This document shows positions 27,115-35,255 of a stretch of DNA of 64,000 nucleotides, in pieces. The notes beneath the pieces were generated by a model. That model was not told the origin of the DNA, ran no database searches, and saw only the letters and a program-made list of their open reading frames with translations. The position numbers were made by a program, and so were the translations under genes. The stretch covers positions 34,302 through 98,301 of the forward strand of contig JAFIHG010000019.1 of assembly GCA_017848795.1 (NCBI GenBank), in the 5' to 3' direction. The DNA comes from Candidatus Nanopelagicales bacterium (lineage in GTDB: Bacteria; Actinomycetota; Actinomycetes; S36-B12; CAIYMF01). The number at the start of each line of letters is the position of its first letter. The stretch's first letter is position 1.

Positions 27115-27658
27115 GCCACGCCCCACGGCCGCGCTCGGCCGGATCTGGCTGATCGGCAGCATGGGCGCGGGCAAGTCGGCCGTGGGTCGGGCGCTCGGCG
27201 CCCTGCTCGGTGTCCCGGTGCTCGACAACGACCGCGAGCTCGCCGACCGCACCGGCGAGACGAGCGCCGAGCTGGCGCACGCGGTCGGCGACGTGCTGCA
27301 CGAGCAGGAGTCGGCGCAGCTGCGGGCGGCGGCCGCCGCGGCCCCGCCCTTCGTGGCGGGCATCGCGGCGAGCGTGGCCGACCGGCCGGCCGACCTCGCG
27401 CTCCTGCAGCGCACCGGCACGGTGATCCATCTGCGTGCGCCGGCGCAGGTGCTCGCTGCCCGCGTCGCGGCCGACCTGCGCGCCGGGGCACCGCGGCCCT
27501 GGCTCGACGACCAGCCGTACGCATGGCTGACCGCAGCGTTGCAGCACCGCGAACGCGCCTACACCGACAGCGCCGATCTGGTGGTCGACACCTCTCACGC
27601 GACTCCCGAGCAACTCGCCGTGCAGATCGCGGAGTGGCTCGCGCAGCGGGCGACCTGA
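27098..27658 (+). CDS. P-loop kinase-like protein (shikimate/gluconate kinase fold)
   Basis: A 186-residue protein with Walker A GSMGAGKSAVGRALG near residue 18, an LDNDRELADRTG segment like the DxD region of shikimate kinases, and an R-rich C-terminal lid ending QHRERAYTDSADLVVDTS. The GGG motif expected of shikimate kinase is replaced by FVAGIAASVADRPA, so its substrate is probably different. The likely start is TTG 27098, with GGAAAGG upstream, overlapping the glcD stop; coupled translation is implied. Confidence 0.75.
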   Translation: MSPAPEPRPTAALGRIWLIGSMGAGKSAVGRALGALLGVPVLDNDRELADRTGETSAELAHAVGDVLHEQESAQLRAAAAAAPPFVAGIAASVADRPADLALLQRTGTVIHLRAPAQVLAARVAADLRAGAPRPWLDDQPYAWLTAALQHRERAYTDSADLVVDTSHATPEQLAVQIAEWLAQRAT

Positions 27659-27716
27659 ACCGCCGGCACCCGGCTGCCGGCTCAGGTCACCCGGCCGCCC
27701 TGCCGAAGAGTCCGCC

Positions 27717-28604
27717 ATGGGTCGCCCGCGTCATGCCGCCACGCCGGTACGGCGCCGGCCCGGCATCCGCCTCGACCGGCTGCCCCGTACCGCCGTCCCG
27801 GCCGCGGCCGTTGTCGCGCTCGCAGCCGCGCTCGCACTGGTGGTCCCGGCACTGGCCCGGGCCGGTCAGCCGGCGCCGGTGGCGCTGTCCGCCGTACCGC
27901 TGAGCGTCCCGGCGGACCCGGCCGGTGACCCGGCGCCCGACCCGCTCGCAGAACCGCCCGGAGAGGACTGGGCCGCCGACGCGGCGATCCGCGCTGCGGT
28001 CGTCGTGCAGCAGGCCGAGCGGCGCGCCGCGGTACGCGCGGCTGCTCGCTCCGAGCGGGCAGCCGGGCGCCGCGCCGCAGTGGCCGACACGCCTCCGGCG
28101 GTCCGCACCCGCCCGGTCGGCGCACCGGACGCGCCGGTCTGGATCGTCGGCGACTCGATCGGCTCCGGGTTGGGCGCCGCGTGGGGCGGGCCGGCCCGCG
28201 TCGTCGCAGACCCCGGTGCCCGCACCGCCGTCATCGTGCCGCAGTTGCTCTCGGCGCTGCGGGGCACCGCCACGACGCCGGCGCTCGTCGTCGCAGCCGG
28301 CACCAACGACGACCCGCGTGACCCGGCGGCGTTCGCCGCCGCGGTGCGGCAGGTGCTGCGCGCGACCCCCGGATGCGTCGTGTGGGTCACGATCCACCGC
28401 CCGGGAGAGCGCTGGGAACCCTTGAACGCCGCGCTGCGCGTCGAGCAGGCCCGGGCGAGCGGGCGGTTGCAGCTCGCCGACTGGGACGCCCTGGCGACCG
28501 CGAACCCGTCGATGCTGCAACCCGACGGCATCCATCCCCGTACCGGCACGGTGTACGCCTCGATCGCCTCCCTCGCGCGTACCGCGTTGGGACGGTGCGC
28601 CTGA
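27717..28604 (+). CDS. SGNH-hydrolase-like secreted or anchored protein
   Basis: A 295-residue protein with an N-terminal signal anchor (about 26-48), a Pro/Ala-rich stalk with an Ala/Arg-rich helix (about 85-125), then a small SGNH/GDSL domain. Block I is VGDSIGSGLG with the nucleophile Ser, block III is GTNDDP, and block V is the catalytic pair in QPDGIHP. Such domains are esterases or acetyl-hydrolases on cell-envelope polymers; the substrate is unknown. Confidence 0.78.
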   Translation: MGRPRHAATPVRRRPGIRLDRLPRTAVPAAAVVALAAALALVVPALARAGQPAPVALSAVPLSVPADPAGDPAPDPLAEPPGEDWAADAAIRAAVVVQQAERRAAVRAAARSERAAGRRAAVADTPPAVRTRPVGAPDAPVWIVGDSIGSGLGAAWGGPARVVADPGARTAVIVPQLLSALRGTATTPALVVAAGTNDDPRDPAAFAAAVRQVLRATPGCVVWVTIHRPGERWEPLNAALRVEQARASGRLQLADWDALATANPSMLQPDGIHPRTGTVYASIASLARTALGRCA

Positions 28605-28666
28605 CGCGGGCTCTTCGGTCGCGGGGCGTTCCGGAGTAGGTTCGGAGCCGGACACGGGGAGGTCGC

Positions 28667-29173
28667 ATGGCTGGTACGGCCGACATGGCAGGAACGGCTG
28701 CCAAGGAGCAGCAGACGCTCGCGCAGGCGCTGGAGGCGGAGCACCGCACCATCGACGAGGGGATCGCGGCGTTCGTGGCCGGGGAACGCGCCGGCGACGC
28801 GTCGGACGACACGATCGACGCGGCTCTGGAGTGCCTGCGCCGGCACATCTTCCTGGAGGAGGAGATGCTCTTCCCACCGCTGCGCTCGTCCGGGCTGATG
28901 GCGCCCGTGCTGGTGATGCTGCGCGAGCACGGCCAGCTCTGGCAGACGATGGACGCGCTCGACACGGCGCGCCGCGACGGCACCGCGGGCGAGGTGCGTG
29001 ACCGGTGCACCGAGCTGGCGGGGCTGCTCGACGCGCACAACAGCAAGGAGGAGCCGATCATCTACCCGCAGGCGGATACGGTCCTCGACGAGGGCGCCCG
29101 CAACCGGCTCTGGTCGTTCCTGCGCTCGGGGGAGATGCCGGAGGGCTGGACCGCCCAGATGGCGCCCGCCTGA
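28667..29173 (+). CDS. Hemerythrin HHE domain protein
   Basis: A 168-residue four-helix protein with the diiron ligand pattern: LEAEHRTIDEG, LRRHIFLEEEMLFPPLR, LREHGQLWQ, and LDAHNSKEEPIIYPQAD. These carry the H, HxxxE, H and HxxxE residues of bacterial hemerythrins, which bind oxygen or nitric oxide or handle iron. It is convergent with the nitric oxide reductase operon, consistent with, but not proof of, a role in NO stress. Confidence 0.87.
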   Translation: MAGTADMAGTAAKEQQTLAQALEAEHRTIDEGIAAFVAGERAGDASDDTIDAALECLRRHIFLEEEMLFPPLRSSGLMAPVLVMLREHGQLWQTMDALDTARRDGTAGEVRDRCTELAGLLDAHNSKEEPIIYPQADTVLDEGARNRLWSFLRSGEMPEGWTAQMAPA

Positions 29174-29209
29174 GCGCTGACGACACCGGGAGCGTCGGTC
29201 CGGCCGTGC

Positions 29210-29545
29210 TCAGAGCCGCCCGCGGTTGGCGCGCAGCCAGCGCAGCCCGCCGAGGAAGGCGACGATGCCGCCTGCACCGCCGACGACCAGCCCGCCGAAG
29301 AGCCAGACGGCGAGCGGATCGATCCGGTGGGCCTGCGAGTCGCCCACGATCGAGCCGGCGAGGAAGCCGGCGAGCGGCGCGAGGACCATCACCAGAGCGC
29401 CGAGCACCAGCATCCGTAGCCCGCTGCCGCTCAGCTGCTCCAGGTCGTCCTCATCGCTCGGCATCACGGCCCGCTCGTCGTCGAGGGATGCGGTGCCCGG
29501 GGGCGGGTCGGCCTGCGAGGTGGATGGACGCCCTTCCTCGGTCAT
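29210..29545 (-). CDS. Small two-helix membrane protein of the nor operon
   Basis: A 111-residue protein with an acidic N-terminal half and two transmembrane helices (about 44-64 and 80-102). The start codon overlaps the stop of the upstream gene by four bases (ATGA), so it is translated with it. No known family is recognised. Its fixed place at the end of the norB transcript suggests a role in assembly or stability of the reductase. Confidence 0.65.
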   Translation of the reverse strand: MTEEGRPSTSQADPPPGTASLDDERAVMPSDEDDLEQLSGSGLRMLVLGALVMVLAPLAGFLAGSIVGDSQAHRIDPLAVWLFGGLVVGGAGGIVAFLGGLRWLRANRGRL

Positions 29546-30207
29546 CGCGTCTCCTTGAGCGTGGGGACGGCGCCGCCGCCCGGGTACGGGTGAGCCTCCC
29601 GACCGAGCGTCGGGAACCCGCGGCTCGACCCGTCGGCCCGGGTGCTGCGGGTGTCGGTGGTGGGCACGGCGGACAGGTCGGGCTCGGACGGGCGGCGCAG
29701 CCGTCGCCAGAGCGGCACGCTCCCGAGCGCGACCACCACGACGGTGAGCACCAGCAGGGTCGTCTCGACCGCGTTCCGCCCGCTGACGAGCGTGATGACG
29801 GGCCAGACGAGCGCGATCACGATCGGTGCGAGCGACAGGACATGCTGGAAACGCTCGGCTTCCGAGGCCGGCCAGGACGGTCCCACCACGCGATGCATCT
29901 CGCGGCCGTCGTCGGAGTCTGTGCAGCTCGCCTTCACCGGGCAGGCGTTGCAGACGTCCGGGTCGCCGCGGTAGTGCATCACCCGGTTCTCGGCGTCGAA
30001 CCAGGCCGGACGCAGCAGCTCGTGCTGCGGGCAGCGCCAGACGTCGTCCGGTGGCAGGTACGTGAAACCGCCGCTCTTCCATGACGTGTTGAACCGGGAG
30101 ACGAACCCAGAGGCCACGTCGATGCCGTACGCGGCGAACAGCAGGAACAGGGCATAGCCGCAGGCGAGCCACACCAGGGTGTCGACGCTCCCCAGCACCT
30201 CGCTCAT
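29542..30207 (-). CDS. NorB-linked membrane protein with a transposase-like zinc ribbon
   Basis: A 221-residue protein: one N-terminal helix (about 10-30), a Cys/His-rich cytoplasmic or external insert, two more helices (about 125-165), and a Pro-rich tail. The insert reads WRCPQHELLRP, then CNACPVKASC, then DGREMHR. This CxxH...CxxCPxxxxC spacing resembles the zinc ribbon of IS1182-type transposases, though no transposase core is present. It starts eight bases after norB and could bind metal or help mature the reductase; that is inference. Confidence 0.7.
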   Translation of the reverse strand: MSEVLGSVDTLVWLACGYALFLLFAAYGIDVASGFVSRFNTSWKSGGFTYLPPDDVWRCPQHELLRPAWFDAENRVMHYRGDPDVCNACPVKASCTDSDDGREMHRVVGPSWPASEAERFQHVLSLAPIVIALVWPVITLVSGRNAVETTLLVLTVVVVALGSVPLWRRLRRPSEPDLSAVPTTDTRSTRADGSSRGFPTLGREAHPYPGGGAVPTLKETR

Positions 30208-30214
30208 GCCGCGA

Positions 30215-32617
30215 TCACCCGCCCGGGCCGGAGGATGTGGTGCCGGCCAGCGGCTCGTCGTCGGGCTCGGCCGTCACGTAGTGCACGCCCACCCCCGCCC
30301 CCGCCGGGAGCGGCAGCTCGGCGCTCGGCTTGTCCTCGACGAACAGCCCCTCGACCGGGACGTCCCGCGTCGTGGCGCGAATCCCGTACCGGATGCCGAG
30401 GAAGGCGATCCAGAGGAACGGCAGCACTCCGCCGATGATCATCAGCAGGTCGCCGGGGAGTCGCATCCACTCCAACAGTGCGTTCCCTGGGCTGGTGATG
30501 AAACCGAGGCTGCGCGCCTCGAAGTAGCCGCTGTTGACCGAGTGCCACAACTGCACGATGCCGAGCGGCAGCAGCGTCGCGAAGACCATCCAGGCGAGTC
30601 CCACGTTCAGCGACCAGAACGAGACCTTGGCCCAACGGTCGGGCCACCGTTCCTTCGGGATGATGTAGCGCAACGCGAACAGCGCCAGCCCGACCGCGAG
30701 CATGCCGTACACGCCCATCATCGCGGCGTGGCCGTGGTTGGCGGTCAGCGCGGTGCCGATCTCGTAGTACGACACGATCGGCAGGTTGATGAGGAAGCCG
30801 AAGACGCCTGCGCCCACGAAGTTCCAGAAGCCGACAGCGACGAGGAACATCACCGCCCAACGGTGCGGGAAGGGCGCCGAGCTGCGCGCCTGCTGGCGAG
30901 CGCCGAGCTGCAGGAAGCTCCAGGCCTCCACCGTCAGGAAGGTGAGCGGTATGACCTCCATGGCCGAGAAGAACGACCCGAGGGCCATGTGCTCGACCGG
31001 TGTGCCGGAGAAGTACAGGTGGTGCATCGTGCCGATGACGCCGCCGGCGGAGTACAGGATGATGTCGAGGAAGATGATCCCCATCGCCACCTTGTGACGT
31101 ACGACGCCGAGCATCACGAAGATGTACGCGACCATCACCGTGGTGAACAGCTCCAGGAAGTCCTCCACCCACAGGTGCACGACCCAGAACCGCCAGAACT
31201 CGGCGACGGTGATGTTGCTCGTGGTGTTGGCGAGCAGGCCGACGGCGTAGAACGCGGGGATCGCGAGGCCGGCGTAGAAGAACAGCCACGGCAGGTTGAA
31301 CCGGTGCTCGCCCTTGAGTCGTGGCTTGATGCCGCGGTAGATGATCGCGATCCAGAGGAACAGCCCGATCACGAGCAGCACCTGCCAGACCTTGGGCAGG
31401 TCGAGGTACTCCCACTGCTGGTCGAAGATCGGGCTGCCCTTGGCCCACTGGACCCCGAAGGCGCTGAGCGCCTCGCCGGTGAGCGAGCCGACCACCACGA
31501 TCACCAGTGCGCCGAGCAGCGCGTAGGTGAGCTTGGCCTGCCCCTTGGGCTCCTTGCCGGAGATGAACGGGGCCAGGAAGATCCCCGCTGCCAGGAAGGA
31601 GGCGGCCGTCCAGAACAGCGAGAGCTGCAGGTGCCAGGTGCGCGCCAGGTTGAACGGCAGGATCTGGGCGAGGTCGAAGCCGAAGAAGCTCGACAGGTCG
31701 GCACGGTAGTGCTCGATGAAGCTGCCCAGGACCGTCTGCACGAGGAACAGTGCGGCGACGACGAAGAAGAACCAGGCGGTCGCCCGTTGGGCCGGGGTGA
31801 TCTGCACTTCGCCGGGTTGGCGGAACGAGAGCACGGGCGCGTCGGTGGCGTGCCAGCCGATGCGTCTGCTCCAACGTCCGTACAGGGCGAACAGCAGCCC
31901 GACGCCGACCAGCAGGGCAGTGAGCGAGAGCCCGCTCCACACGATGACGTCGGCGGTGGGGGTGTTCTTGACCAGGCTCTCCGGTGGCCAGTTGTTGGTG
32001 TACGAGTAGCTGTACCCGGGTCGTTCGGCGGCCGACGCCCATGCGGTCCACGCGAAGAACGACGTCAGCTCATGGATCTCCTGTGGGTCGGTGATGAGGT
32101 TCGGCAGCAGGCCGTACTTGGTGGTCGGCTCGCCGAAGAACTCCGCGTAGTGCTGGGTCATTGCGTTGAACGCGGCGACCTGCTCCTTGGTGAAGGTGAG
32201 CGTGTTCGTGCTCTCGTCGAGGCGGTTGGTCCGCAGCATCGTCGCGAGCTCGTCACTCGGGTTGGCGGCGCCCGAGCTCTTGAGCTGGCCGAGGATGTGC
32301 TCGGCGGAGCGGTGCAGGTAGTCGGCGGTGTAGTCCGGCCCGAGGTAGCCGCCGTGGCCCAGGATCGACCCGTACTGCTGCAGTCCGCGCCGCAGGAACG
32401 TCTGCTGCCCTGCGGTGATCTCGTCGGTCGTGAACAGTACGTCGCCCTGCCCGTCGACCACCCGCATCGGCTGCGGCATGCCATCGCTGTAGGAACGGAG
32501 CGCCAGGATCCCCATGACGAAGAAGGAGAAGACCATGACCAGGGCGACGCCCTGGACCCAGCCTTTGGAGACCAGCAGCGTCGTCCGCTGCTGCGACGTC
32601 TGTGTGGGCGCCGACAC
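30215..32617 (-). CDS. norB: Quinol-dependent nitric oxide reductase (qNor-type NorB)
   Basis: A roughly 800-residue member of the heme-copper oxidase superfamily that reduces NO to N2O with electrons from quinol. The N-terminal extension (about 1-250) with a helix and soluble domain is the fused cytochrome-c-like part of qNor, lacking a CxxCH heme c motif as expected. Core histidine motifs seen are RTWHLQLSLFW, VVHLWVEDFLELF, MHHLYFSG and TANHGHAAMMG. The GTG at 32617 is a best estimate; longer frames add an unlikely N-terminus. First gene of a three-gene operon that probably detoxifies NO. Confidence 0.92.
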   Translation of the reverse strand: MSAPTQTSQQRTTLLVSKGWVQGVALVMVFSFFVMGILALRSYSDGMPQPMRVVDGQGDVLFTTDEITAGQQTFLRRGLQQYGSILGHGGYLGPDYTADYLHRSAEHILGQLKSSGAANPSDELATMLRTNRLDESTNTLTFTKEQVAAFNAMTQHYAEFFGEPTTKYGLLPNLITDPQEIHELTSFFAWTAWASAAERPGYSYSYTNNWPPESLVKNTPTADVIVWSGLSLTALLVGVGLLFALYGRWSRRIGWHATDAPVLSFRQPGEVQITPAQRATAWFFFVVAALFLVQTVLGSFIEHYRADLSSFFGFDLAQILPFNLARTWHLQLSLFWTAASFLAAGIFLAPFISGKEPKGQAKLTYALLGALVIVVVGSLTGEALSAFGVQWAKGSPIFDQQWEYLDLPKVWQVLLVIGLFLWIAIIYRGIKPRLKGEHRFNLPWLFFYAGLAIPAFYAVGLLANTTSNITVAEFWRFWVVHLWVEDFLELFTTVMVAYIFVMLGVVRHKVAMGIIFLDIILYSAGGVIGTMHHLYFSGTPVEHMALGSFFSAMEVIPLTFLTVEAWSFLQLGARQQARSSAPFPHRWAVMFLVAVGFWNFVGAGVFGFLINLPIVSYYEIGTALTANHGHAAMMGVYGMLAVGLALFALRYIIPKERWPDRWAKVSFWSLNVGLAWMVFATLLPLGIVQLWHSVNSGYFEARSLGFITSPGNALLEWMRLPGDLLMIIGGVLPFLWIAFLGIRYGIRATTRDVPVEGLFVEDKPSAELPLPAGAGVGVHYVTAEPDDEPLAGTTSSGPGG

Positions 32618-32803
32618 GGGAACCACCCCCGTACTTCCTGTGCACCCCGGTCGTTGTCGGCCGGGCCCGTCCAGTTGATCGACAGGTATAGCAAGGCGGC
32701 GCGGAGGGGCGCAAGGATACGCGGAAAGTCGTTCTGTCATGTCGGATTGATTTCTATGGTGGTCGGGTCGGAAGCCTCTACCGCGCACCGGCCGGCGGGC
32801 TTC

Positions 32804-32819
32804 CTGACTCGAGAGTCAG
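32804..32819. promoter_or_regulatory. Palindrome upstream of the phosphoribosyltransferase gene
   Basis: CTGACTC-GA-GAGTCAG is a perfect 7-2-7 palindrome ending 18 bases before the GTG at 32838, in the 220-base region shared with the divergent norB operon. Its distance suggests control of the rightward gene, but it could serve both. The regulator is unknown. Confidence 0.4.
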
Positions 32820-32837
32820 TAGCGCAGGAGGTGGGCG

Positions 32838-33479
32838 GTGGTCGCGTTCGACGACCGCGTCGACGCGGGACGCGCGCTCGTGCCGCTGCTCGCCGATCTG
32901 CGGGGGCGTCGTGACGTCGTCGTGCTGGGGGTGCCCCGCGGCGGGGTCCCGGTCGGGTACGAGGTGGCGCGCGGGCTCGCCGTACCGCTCGACGTGATCG
33001 TGGTGCGCAAGCTCGGCGTGCCTTTCCATCCTGAGCTGGCGATGGGGGCCATCGGTGAGGGTGGTGCGCGCGTGATGGACGAGGCCGTGCTTGCTCAGGT
33101 CCGGGTGTCGGCGGCGGAGATCGAGGACGTGGCGGCCCGCGAAGCCGCTGAGCTCGACGCGCGTGTCACGGGACTGCGCCACGGCCGGCCGCGCATCGAC
33201 CTGCGGGGAAAGGTGGCGGTGGTGGTCGACGACGGGGTGGCGACCGGCTCGACCGCCCGCGTCGCGTGCCGGGTGGCACGGACGCTCGGCGCTGCGGAGG
33301 TGGTGCTCGCCGTACCTGTGGGGCCCGCCCAGACCATCGCTGACTTCCCGGAGGCGGACCGCGTGGTGTGCGCCATCACGCCGCGCCGCTTCCGTGCGGT
33401 CGGCCGGCACTACCGCGACTTCACCCCGACGACCGACGAGGAGGTGGCCCGGCTGCTCGACGCCGCTTCTGACTCGTGA
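32838..33479 (+). CDS. Phosphoribosyltransferase domain protein
   Basis: A 213-residue type I PRTase fold. The PRPP-binding motif is VAVVVDDGVATGSTARVA, and the N-terminal VLGVPRGGVPVGYEVA is typical of the stand-alone group often found near universal-stress or hypoxia genes. No nucleobase-specific hood is obvious, so the base acceptor is unknown. The last 70 bases overlap the convergent WYL gene. Confidence 0.82.
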   Translation: MVAFDDRVDAGRALVPLLADLRGRRDVVVLGVPRGGVPVGYEVARGLAVPLDVIVVRKLGVPFHPELAMGAIGEGGARVMDEAVLAQVRVSAAEIEDVAAREAAELDARVTGLRHGRPRIDLRGKVAVVVDDGVATGSTARVACRVARTLGAAEVVLAVPVGPAQTIADFPEADRVVCAITPRRFRAVGRHYRDFTPTTDEEVARLLDAASDS

Positions 33480-34429
33480 CCGTACGCGCGGATGTTGTAT
33501 TGGGACAGCGAGACTATCGCGTCGATCAGGTCCGGAGGATGTACGACCTCGGCACGCTCGCCGAGTCCGGCGAAGAGGGCTGCTGCGACCGGAAGGCGTT
33601 CGGCGACGCCGCTGAGCTCGTACCGCCCGTGGCCAAGGGCACGAGTGCCCGTACGCCGGCCCGCGATCGACATGAGGTAGTCGACGACCGGGAGCGCCTC
33701 CTCGGACGTACGCAGCAGGACTTCCACACCGGGTCGCTCCCGGAAGCTCTCGCGGGCCCGCTGCCAGCTGGTCGCCAGGTCGAGCTGCGGCTCGAACACG
33801 CGTCCCGTGGGAGTCACGCGGCGTACCCGTTCGGCGCGGTACGTGCGCAGCTCGCCGGAGTCGTCACGCGCGGCGACGAGGTACCAGGTACGGCCCGCAC
33901 ACACCAGTCCGGCAGGCCGCACTCGTCGGGCGCTGGTGCGCTGACCGATGGCGCGGTAGGCGATCTCGATGATCTCGTGACGGGCGGCCGCTGCCGCCAG
34001 CGCAGGAAGGGACTGCGGTGGTGGCGTCGGCCGGCCCCACCCCTCCGGTGCGACGAGCAGCCAGCGTGACACGTCGCCGACCTGTCGCGCCGCCTCGTCG
34101 GACAGCACCGCTTCGAGCTTGCGGCGAGCCGCGCGGTACACCTCTCCCTGGCCGACCGCGTCCGCGGCCGGCTCCCCGCCGGGGAGGAAAAGTGCCTGTG
34201 ATTCCGCGGTGGTCAGACCTGCGGTCTCCGGCCGGTAGCCGGCGAGGATCGAGTAGCCGCCTCCACGCCCGCGGGTGGCGAACACCGGTACGCCCGAGAG
34301 CGAGAGCGCATCGAGGTCGCGCAGCACGGTTCGGCGGGAGACCGCCAGCCGCGTCGCGAGCTCGCCGGCGCTGAGCCGCTCGTGCCGGCGCAGCAGCGCG
34401 ACCAGGTCGATCAAACGGTCCGCTCTCAC
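33410..34429 (-). CDS. YafY-type HTH/WYL-domain transcriptional regulator
   Basis: About 339 residues: an N-terminal HTH_11 domain (ADRLIDLVALLRRHERLSAGELATRLAVSRRTVLRDL as read across the first 40 residues in pieces: RLSAGELATRLAVSRRT), a central WYL domain with AGRTWYLVAA and DDSGELRTYRAERV, and a WCX-type C-terminal part. The final 25 residues are Ser-rich and lie in the overlap with the convergent PRTase gene. It faces the TIGR03086 gene across a palindrome, the standard arrangement for self and neighbour control. Start uncertain: GTG 34429 or ATG 34465, which lies inside the palindrome. Confidence 0.85.
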   Translation of the reverse strand: MRADRLIDLVALLRRHERLSAGELATRLAVSRRTVLRDLDALSLSGVPVFATRGRGGGYSILAGYRPETAGLTTAESQALFLPGGEPAADAVGQGEVYRAARRKLEAVLSDEAARQVGDVSRWLLVAPEGWGRPTPPPQSLPALAAAAARHEIIEIAYRAIGQRTSARRVRPAGLVCAGRTWYLVAARDDSGELRTYRAERVRRVTPTGRVFEPQLDLATSWQRARESFRERPGVEVLLRTSEEALPVVDYLMSIAGRRTGTRALGHGRYELSGVAERLPVAAALFAGLGERAEVVHPPDLIDAIVSLSQYNIRAYGHESEAASSSRATSSSVVGVKSR

Positions 34430-34447
34430 CCGGACACTCTGCCAAAT

Positions 34448-34466
34448 GGTGCCACTGGGTGGCACC
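34448..34466. promoter_or_regulatory. Likely operator of the WYL regulator
   Basis: GGTGCCAC-TGG-GTGGCACC is a perfect 8-3-8 palindrome in the short divergent region between the WYL regulator and the TIGR03086 gene. Position and symmetry fit a binding site for the regulator dimer controlling both genes. Confidence 0.6.
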
Positions 34467-34529
34467 TATTCGTGGGTACCGTCCCGGTCCCGGCGACCAC
34501 ACGGGTCGCCCTGGCCGGAGAGGCTCGCG

Positions 34530-35162
34530 ATGAACACGCCGATCGCCCCCGATCTCCGCAGCGAGCTGTTCGCTGCCCAGGACTGGTACGCCGACCTCGT
34601 GGCCGCGGTCGGTCCGGCGCAGCTGCGCGATCCGACACCGTGCACCGACTACGACGTCCGCCGGCTGCTCACCCACGTATCGACCGTCTTCGACAAGGTC
34701 ACAGGTTTCGCGGCCGAGCACCGCGACCCGTACGCGGACCAGGACCGCTCACCGGAGGCGCTGACCGCTGCCAGTGAACGACTCGCGCGTGAACGCATCG
34801 ACGAGCGCACGGCCCCGGAGCAAGCGGATGCGCTTCGCAGCAAGACCAAGGAGGCGCGCGAAGCGTGGCAGGAGAACGTCCTCGACACCCCGATCCAGCT
34901 CGGGTGGGGTCCGCTCGTCCCGGGTCGTGTGGTGACCGGCATCTACCTGATGGAGGTGCTCGCCCATGCGTGGGACCTCGCGACCGCGACCGGTCGACCG
35001 AGCGAGGCGCCGGACGGCCTCGGGGTGGCCGGGCTCGCCGCGGCGAGGGCCGGTCTGCCCGCGGATCGTACGGGCTTCCCGTTCGGTCCTGCCGTCGAAC
35101 CAGCGGCGGATGCCGGCCCCACCGAGCAGCTCGCGAACTGGACCGGACGCCGCTCCCGATGA
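34530..35162 (+). CDS. TIGR03086 family metal-binding protein (DinB/MDMPI fold)
   Basis: A 210-residue protein of the mycothiol-dependent maleylpyruvate isomerase-like fold. The conserved parts are DPTPCTDYDVRRLLTHV with a metal-ligand His near residue 50 and EVLAHAWDLATATGR with two more candidate ligands. ATG with GGAGAGG upstream. Likely uses mycothiol or acts in small-molecule detoxification, and probably regulated by the divergent WYL protein. Confidence 0.87.
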   Translation: MNTPIAPDLRSELFAAQDWYADLVAAVGPAQLRDPTPCTDYDVRRLLTHVSTVFDKVTGFAAEHRDPYADQDRSPEALTAASERLARERIDERTAPEQADALRSKTKEAREAWQENVLDTPIQLGWGPLVPGRVVTGIYLMEVLAHAWDLATATGRPSEAPDGLGVAGLAAARAGLPADRTGFPFGPAVEPAADAGPTEQLANWTGRRSR

Positions 35163-35167
35163 CCCAC

Positions 35168-35234
35168 CCGCGTGTCCCTGCTCGAAACGTCGTCATCTCA
35201 CCCCGATAACGACGTTTCGAGCAGGGACACGCGG
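35168..35234. repeat. Perfect 25-bp inverted repeat between convergent genes
   Basis: Arms 35168-35192 and 35210-35234 are exact complements (start CCGCGTGTCC with core CTGCTCGAAACG), separated by a 17-base loop. The element lies six bases after one stop and 21 bases before the other stop, so it can terminate both transcripts. Its length and perfection exceed what termination needs, so it may be a mobile or dispersed palindromic unit. Confidence 0.75.
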
Positions 35235-35255
35235 AGGTGGTGAGCGGGCGGCCCG

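Noticed and set aside
27098..27658. Naming the P-loop protein shikimate kinase
   Set aside because: The GGG motif needed by that enzyme is missing, and no other shikimate-pathway gene is adjacent.
30179..32914. A 911-residue plus-strand frame over norB
   Set aside because: Shadow of norB and its neighbour; charged low-complexity translation with no domain.
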